Shown: positions 6,140-9,863 of the stretch, one piece after another
Layout: each line of letters opens with the position of its first letter
Position numbering within the stretch: the stretch's first letter is position 1
DNA from: Candidatus Hermodarchaeota archaeon
Lineage (GTDB): Archaea > Asgardarchaeota > Hermodarchaeia > Hermodarchaeales > Hermodarchaeaceae
DNA: 9,863 nt
Assembly (NCBI GenBank): GCA_016840595.1
Contig: JAEOSA010000060.1
Span: 1-9,863 of the forward strand
Direction: 5' to 3'
Notes under the pieces: model-generated
Told to the model about the DNA's origin: nothing
The model's database searches: none
What the model saw: only the letters and a program-made list of their open reading frames with translations
Made by a program: the position numbers and the translations under genes

Positions 6140-7282
6140 ATGAATGCCATTCGTCAGGCCTTTGCGAGTCACTCAGAAACGGTGCGGGATTATTTCGTTG
6201 CGTTAATTGAAGTGGATTCTGGAATTTACAATATTGCTCAACTAAAAACAATACTAGAAGCGCCTGACTCGACCATTCGTATGGAAACCGAATGGCTCCA
6301 ATCCTTGCTCGAAGCCATCCGTATAATCCAGAAGTATATTCGTCTGGTTGAACGATGGGTGGAACATACAATGGGGCTTGCGAAGAATCTTGGCGCTACT
6401 CAGAGCGAACTGATTCAACTTGAGCGCTTTGAAATTCGGGCCGCAGAGATGGTTAAGTCAAAAGACTTTGATCAAAAATACCTCCGCTGGGTTCTTGAGG
6501 ATGCAGCACAGGAACTAGACCGCCTCATTGTCACAGCTCATGAACTCCTTCATGCTGCTCCACGCCTAATCGAATTGACGGAAAAATTTCAAGGCCCCTT
6601 CTTTTTTGGCACACAACAAATTGCTAAGAACTGGGAGGAACATTCTCGACGTGAGTTCCTCATACCGCTTTCTACGATTCTCCAAGAGCTTGACACAACC
6701 GGAGACAAATCAGTCACACTTCAGCAATTTGGTCAGTATCTTGACACGATACTCCAGGTGGTCAATGCGATGCCCGTATTAGTCATTGACTCCTCGGCAA
6801 TTTCTACATATTCTCCCCAAGCTCTTCAATCTAATCTTGGGCTGATTCAACAACTCATTGACGGGGCAGAGCATCTCCAGCAATTCATTCAAATCCGCTC
6901 ACAGGTATTTTCTGTTTTGGTGAATGAACAAACCGCTCTGTGGAATGCAGTACTTCCTCCGGATACTCCTGTTGCCCAGGTGTTGATTACGCTAGGTTTG
7001 AATCCGTCACAAGAAACAATTAAGCTCCTCCCTAACCCCATCCCCACAGACACCTTGTCATTGGCACTAAAACAGGCTGAAGAAGCGCTCACCATCTGGG
7101 ATATTTCCATTGAAGCCTCAATGCCGTATCTCAACAAGGCACTAGTTCTCAACCAAATTCTCCAATCGCCGACTATCGCAAAATTCCTGCAAGCCGACCA
7201 ACAACGGATGCAATTATATCATGAATGGCGTCCTCGCATCACTGCAACACTTGAAAGTCTCCGCAATTCAATTGACACCTGA
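6140..7282 (+). CDS. Large helical protein with one EF-hand-like loop, function unknown
   Basis: The 380-aa protein matches no family I recognise. It is almost entirely amphipathic helix with heptad-like stretches, for example residues 48-74 (ETEWLQSLLEAIRIIQKYI) and 109-140, and a long helix-rich C-terminal half. No signal peptide, membrane segment or cysteine pair is visible. Residues 185-197 (genome 6692-6730), D-T-T-G-D-K-S-V-T-L-Q-Q-F, fit a calcium-binding EF-hand loop: Asp at 1, Thr at 3, Asp at 5, Ser at 7, Val at 8, Thr at 9, with helix on both sides. The usual Gly at 6 is Lys and the Glu at 12 is Gln, so calcium binding would be weak or lost. The ATG at 6140 is preferred over the adjacent TTG at 6137. 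It stops 3 nt from the stop of the convergent DUF362 gene. A scaffold or sensor role is only a guess. Confidence 0.8.
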   Translation: MNAIRQAFASHSETVRDYFVALIEVDSGIYNIAQLKTILEAPDSTIRMETEWLQSLLEAIRIIQKYIRLVERWVEHTMGLAKNLGATQSELIQLERFEIRAAEMVKSKDFDQKYLRWVLEDAAQELDRLIVTAHELLHAAPRLIELTEKFQGPFFFGTQQIAKNWEEHSRREFLIPLSTILQELDTTGDKSVTLQQFGQYLDTILQVVNAMPVLVIDSSAISTYSPQALQSNLGLIQQLIDGAEHLQQFIQIRSQVFSVLVNEQTALWNAVLPPDTPVAQVLITLGLNPSQETIKLLPNPIPTDTLSLALKQAEEALTIWDISIEASMPYLNKALVLNQILQSPTIAKFLQADQQRMQLYHEWRPRITATLESLRNSIDT

Positions 7283-7285
7283 TAA

Positions 7286-8101
7286 TCACTTTTTCTTGCG
7301 TTTTCGAGAAGGTCGAATTTTGTCTTGCATTTCCGAAAAGTCGCAACCCACAACCTCAATGTTGTCTAAATTTCCTTCTCCCAATCCACGGTTCATAGCT
7401 TCTTGAATTAAAGGCATTTTTTCTGGTTTCATACCCATTAACGCAGCACCTACCGCATCAACTGCCACAGCATCCCGTCCAACGAGAAATACATTAGCTG
7501 GAATTCGTGTCTTCTGACCTGATCCGGGTCCAGGATAAGCAAAGGTTCCATCCAATATTGCCAAGTCAATACCGCCAACCACTTCAAACAAATCGAGCAA
7601 CACCGAATCCAAAATCTTGTGATATTGTGCCTTCTTTTTCATCGGGGGTAGCCCGAAGAGATTCTTGATAACAGATCCCTTTTCATAAAATCGCAGGGTA
7701 TGTGTGCTGACCAAAACTCGTGATTCAAATAAGAGATGAGACAACGTCATTTCCTCACCTGCAATAGTCACCGTCCGCGTGTCCGTATCCTCAGAAAGAT
7801 TGTAAGGCACAACCCGGTCAGAATAGAGTTCTCTCCAAATCTGTAATCGCTCAGTACCAGTACCACGATAATTATCGGACTCAATAAACCATAACTTTTG
7901 AGCTTTAGAAAAACTCTCTATGATGGCTCGAGCAACAGGAATCGTGGTATACTGTTCCTGCTTTGGCGCAAAGACACCTACTTTCACCAATATTTCCCGC
8001 TCAGGCGTATTCAGATCAGAGATCCCGTCAATGAGTTCCACAGCCTGAGCAAAGGAAGACGAAACATCACTACCCAGTTCCATAAGCGCAACTTTTACCA
8101 A
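7286..8101 (-). CDS. DUF362 domain protein
   Basis: The 271-aa protein belongs to DUF362 (PF04015), a family of unknown biochemical role, often linked to iron-sulfur proteins. Characteristic parts are VKVGVFAPK (39-47), VARAIIESF (56-64), the strand ESRVLVSTHTLRF (126-138), SVIKNLFGLPPMKKKAQYHK (143-162), the DG motif with glycine/proline-rich loop ILDGTFAYPGPGSG (182-195), VGRDAVAVDAVGAALMGM (207-224) and GLGEGNLDNIEVVGCD (239-254). There is no ferredoxin domain and only one cysteine (C253), so it is a short form without its own cluster-binding CxxC motifs. The tail is strongly basic (RPSRKRKKK). The start is TTG 8101, supported by AGGTG (8115-8111) 9 nt upstream; an ATG at 8083 would remove the first six residues and part of the first strand. 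It is convergent with the helical-protein gene and divergent from the phosphatase gene. Confidence 0.88.
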   Translation of the reverse strand: MVKVALMELGSDVSSSFAQAVELIDGISDLNTPEREILVKVGVFAPKQEQYTTIPVARAIIESFSKAQKLWFIESDNYRGTGTERLQIWRELYSDRVVPYNLSEDTDTRTVTIAGEEMTLSHLLFESRVLVSTHTLRFYEKGSVIKNLFGLPPMKKKAQYHKILDSVLLDLFEVVGGIDLAILDGTFAYPGPGSGQKTRIPANVFLVGRDAVAVDAVGAALMGMKPEKMPLIQEAMNRGLGEGNLDNIEVVGCDFSEMQDKIRPSRKRKKK

Positions 8102-8206
8102 CTATATCTACACCTAACAATACACTAGTTTCGTGTCTAAGATTTCATGACGGACTAAAAGTCTATTCACTACATAACACGGTCTCAGAAAACATTGGGT
8201 GCTTTC
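8102..8206. promoter_or_regulatory. Divergent promoter region of the DUF362 and phosphatase genes
   Basis: The 105-bp spacer carries AGGTG (8115-8111, minus strand), the ribosome-binding site that decides the TTG start of the DUF362 gene. On the plus strand, TACATAAC (8171-8178) is a weak TATA candidate about 32 nt before the ATG at 8207, and GGTG (8198-8201) is a possible ribosome-binding site 5 nt from that ATG. Confidence 0.4.
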
Positions 8207-8656
8207 ATGGCTGATAATTGTGGATTTTATTGGGTTGAGGAAGGGACACTTGCTGGTTCCGCTTATCCTGGAGCCTGTCTTGATTGGTTATACCACCATC
8301 AGGGAATTCGAGCCATTATCTCCCTTGAACGATTACAGCTTCAGGATCTTGAAACCGCTAAAGAATTAGGGTTTCAGCTTGTGACTGTTCCAATTCCCGA
8401 TTTCACACCCGGCTCATTAGCCCAGCGTGAACAAGTTTTGACAGCAATTGATACGTTCCAAAAAATCGGACTTCCCACTTTAGTTCATTGTCAAGGTGGT
8501 CTTGGTCGAACGGGGATGATTCTAGCCCTCTACCTCGTTCAGTACAAAGGAGTTCTTCCTCAAGATGCAATTTCTCGGATACGGACGATTTGTCCTGGGT
8601 CCATTGAAGAGGGAACGGGGCAGGAAGAAGTCATACGTTCAGTTGCTAATGATTGA
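8207..8656 (+). CDS. Small dual-specificity/tyrosine protein phosphatase
   Basis: The 149-aa cytoplasmic protein is a compact cysteine-dependent phosphatase. The P-loop HCQGGLGRTG gives the HCx5R signature, with nucleophile C95 and phosphate-binding R101. D65 in PIPDF is the likely general acid on the mobile loop. The N-terminal FYWVEEGTLAGSAYPG and IRAIISLE (34-41) match the opening of atypical archaeal and eukaryotic DSPs, and CPGSIEEGTGQEEVI (129-143) corresponds to the RPGSIExxxQ motif near the C-terminus. Its length is close to that of single-domain archaeal phosphatases. The likely substrates are phospho-Ser/Thr/Tyr proteins, but small phosphorylated molecules or RNA ends cannot be excluded. 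The ATG at 8207 is preferred over an in-frame TTG at 8195. No kinase is encoded nearby. It converges on the amidohydrolase gene with a 25-nt gap. Confidence 0.93.
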   Translation: MADNCGFYWVEEGTLAGSAYPGACLDWLYHHQGIRAIISLERLQLQDLETAKELGFQLVTVPIPDFTPGSLAQREQVLTAIDTFQKIGLPTLVHCQGGLGRTGMILALYLVQYKGVLPQDAISRIRTICPGSIEEGTGQEEVIRSVAND

Positions 8657-8681
8657 AGACAATTAGTGCCAACGTGACTCG

Positions 8682-9863
8682 TTAGAGGTCTACTTTTTTG
8701 ACTGCTTTCCGTTTCAAGAACTGACCGTGGCCGCGTTCTCCCACGAATTTTCCGTCACTTACTACGACTTTTCCTCGTGAAATTGTGGTGTTTGGATATC
8801 CTTTGAGTTGCCAGCCTTCAAAGGGGCTCCAATCACAATTGGTCTGGAGATCCTCTGCGTGAAGAGTGACCTTCTTGTTTGGGTCAAAAATTACAATGTC
8901 TGCATCACTGCCAACTGCAATTGTGCCTTTCTGCGGGTACATGCCGAAGAGTTTGGCAGGATTCGTACTTGCCAAACCGATGAGGTGATTGATCGAGAAA
9001 CGTTGTTTTCCGACTCCTTCGGTGTACATGAGTGGGAACATTGTTTCAACGCCGGGTAATCCGAAGGGAATTTTCCGGAAATCACCTTTCCACATGGCTT
9101 TCTGTTTAGTATCAAATGTACAGGTATCAGTGGCAATCACTTGAATATCGCCGTTAACTAATCCCTGCCAGAGCTGTGTATTGTCTTCTTTTTTCTTGAT
9201 TTGTGGGCAGGTTGCATACAGGTGTCCGTTTTCTCCCTTGAATACTGCATCATCGAGTAACAAGTATTGGGGGCAAGTTTCAGCATAAACGTCAACACCC
9301 CGCGCTTTGGCATCATGGACGTATTGTGCACTTTCACCAGCGGACATGTGGACGATATACAAGCGTCCTCCTGTCACTTCAGCCCATTTGGTGGCACGTT
9401 GCACGGCTTCTGATTCAGTGTAATCGGGTCTGGACAATGTGTGGGCATAAGCTCCCCATTTTTCCTTTTCTTTAGCGTATCGCTCAATGAGCATCTCCAA
9501 GACATCCACGCTTTCTGCGTGGACGCCAATCATCCCGCCGTACTTCTTGGTCTCTTCCAGGGCTTGAAAGAGCATGCCATCGTCTGCCATCCAGCCTTCA
9601 TTCTTGTAGATCATGAACATTTTGAAGGTCGGAATTCCATAATCGATGACTTGTTTGATTTCGGCTTGGGTTGCTTCATTCCAATCCGTGATGGCGGCAT
9701 GGAGCCCATAATCAATGCAGACCTTCTCGTCGGCTTCTTGGCGACGAGCCTTTACAGCGTCCATAATGGAGTGACCCTTTTGTTGAATGGCAAAATCTAT
9801 GACGGTTGTAACTCCGCCCATTGCAGCGGCTTTTGTACCATTTTCGAAATCATCTGCAGATAT
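8682..9863 (-). CDS. Dihydropyrimidinase/hydantoinase-family amidohydrolase, partial
   Basis: The frame is open to the right edge, so the N-terminus with the first metal-binding HxH motif is outside; 393 residues are visible. The family opens cyclic amides such as dihydrouracil, hydantoins or allantoin, in the cytoplasm, using two metals bridged by a carboxylated lysine. Visible sites, numbered from the edge: DDFENGTKAAAMGGVTT (4-20); K87 in FKMFMIYK, the likely carboxylated lysine; H115 in VHAES; H172 in YIVHMSAGES; ETCPQYL (195-201); D246 in TDTCTF; KIPFGLPGVE (264-273); NPAKLFGMYPQKGTIAVGSDADIVIFDP near the C-terminal beta-sandwich. The TDTCTF signature resembles the TDNCTF of true dihydropyrimidinases, which favours a pyrimidine or hydantoin substrate, but this is not decisive. 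No dihydropyrimidine dehydrogenase or ureidopropionase gene is in view. Confidence 0.93.
   Translation of the reverse strand: MSADDFENGTKAAAMGGVTTVIDFAIQQKGHSIMDAVKARRQEADEKVCIDYGLHAAITDWNEATQAEIKQVIDYGIPTFKMFMIYKNEGWMADDGMLFQALEETKKYGGMIGVHAESVDVLEMLIERYAKEKEKWGAYAHTLSRPDYTESEAVQRATKWAEVTGGRLYIVHMSAGESAQYVHDAKARGVDVYAETCPQYLLLDDAVFKGENGHLYATCPQIKKKEDNTQLWQGLVNGDIQVIATDTCTFDTKQKAMWKGDFRKIPFGLPGVETMFPLMYTEGVGKQRFSINHLIGLASTNPAKLFGMYPQKGTIAVGSDADIVIFDPNKKVTLHAEDLQTNCDWSPFEGWQLKGYPNTTISRGKVVVSDGKFVGERGHGQFLKRKAVKKVDL

Noticed and set aside
5984..6172. N-terminal extension of the M20 protein to the ATG at 6172
   Set aside because: It overlaps the divergent gene start at 6140, is absent from the family as I know it, and reads like translated spacer. 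It is not fully excluded.
9124..9129. TDTC instead of TDHC at the metal aspartate of the amidohydrolase
   Set aside because: Dihydropyrimidinases with TDNC-TF exist, and the metal-binding Asp is kept, so this is normal family variation.
1..9863. CRISPR array, mobile element, defence island, tRNA or rRNA
   Set aside because: I found no spaced direct repeats, terminal inverted repeats with a transposase, tRNA T-loop or anticodon arm pattern, or rRNA-like sequence by eye.

Overview
The window looks like ordinary chromosomal DNA of an archaeon, possibly an Asgard-type lineage. The basis is soft: compact single-gene units with archaeal TATA-like boxes close to start codons, Shine-Dalgarno-like motifs at only some genes, and a gene mix (M20 deacylase, DUF362, dihydropyrimidinase-like enzyme, GNAT-TPR fusion) that I associate with such genomes. 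There is no rRNA, tRNA, CRISPR array, transposase, integrase or phage gene, and taxonomy cannot be fixed from the sequence alone.

Layout, left to right. (1) A secreted serine-hydrolase/class C beta-lactamase-fold protein on the minus strand, cut by the left edge, that lacks the catalytic lysine of its SxxK motif. (2) A divergent spacer of about 320 bp. (3) An unrecognised 146-aa protein, plus strand. (4) A GNAT acetyltransferase with a C-terminal TPR-like tail, plus strand. (5) A metallo-beta-lactamase-fold hydrolase, minus. (6) An 87-aa two-helix membrane protein, plus, behind a G-rich leader. (7) An M20 zinc deacylase/peptidase, minus, which appears to start at a GTG overlapping the stop of a 23-codon hydrophobic upstream ORF. 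(8) A 380-aa helical protein with one degenerate EF-hand-like loop, plus. (9) A DUF362 protein, minus, ending 3 nt from the previous gene. (10) A small HCx5R protein phosphatase, plus. (11) A dihydropyrimidinase/hydantoinase-family amidohydrolase, minus, cut by the right edge.

Strand changes at almost every gene boundary: only genes 3 and 4 are codirectional neighbours, and they are separated by about 240 bp. The window therefore has no convincing operon, and co-function cannot be argued from cotranscription. The two complete metal-hydrolase genes (MBL, M20), the amidohydrolase and the serine-hydrolase homologue suggest general catabolic or housekeeping functions, not one pathway.

I did not find a clear new multi-gene system. 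The best leads are the serine-hydrolase homologue with a broken active site and a possible operator around its promoter, the GTGA-coupled leader ORF before the M20 gene, the EF-hand-like protein of unknown function, and the VirB2/T4SS-pilin-like two-helix protein.
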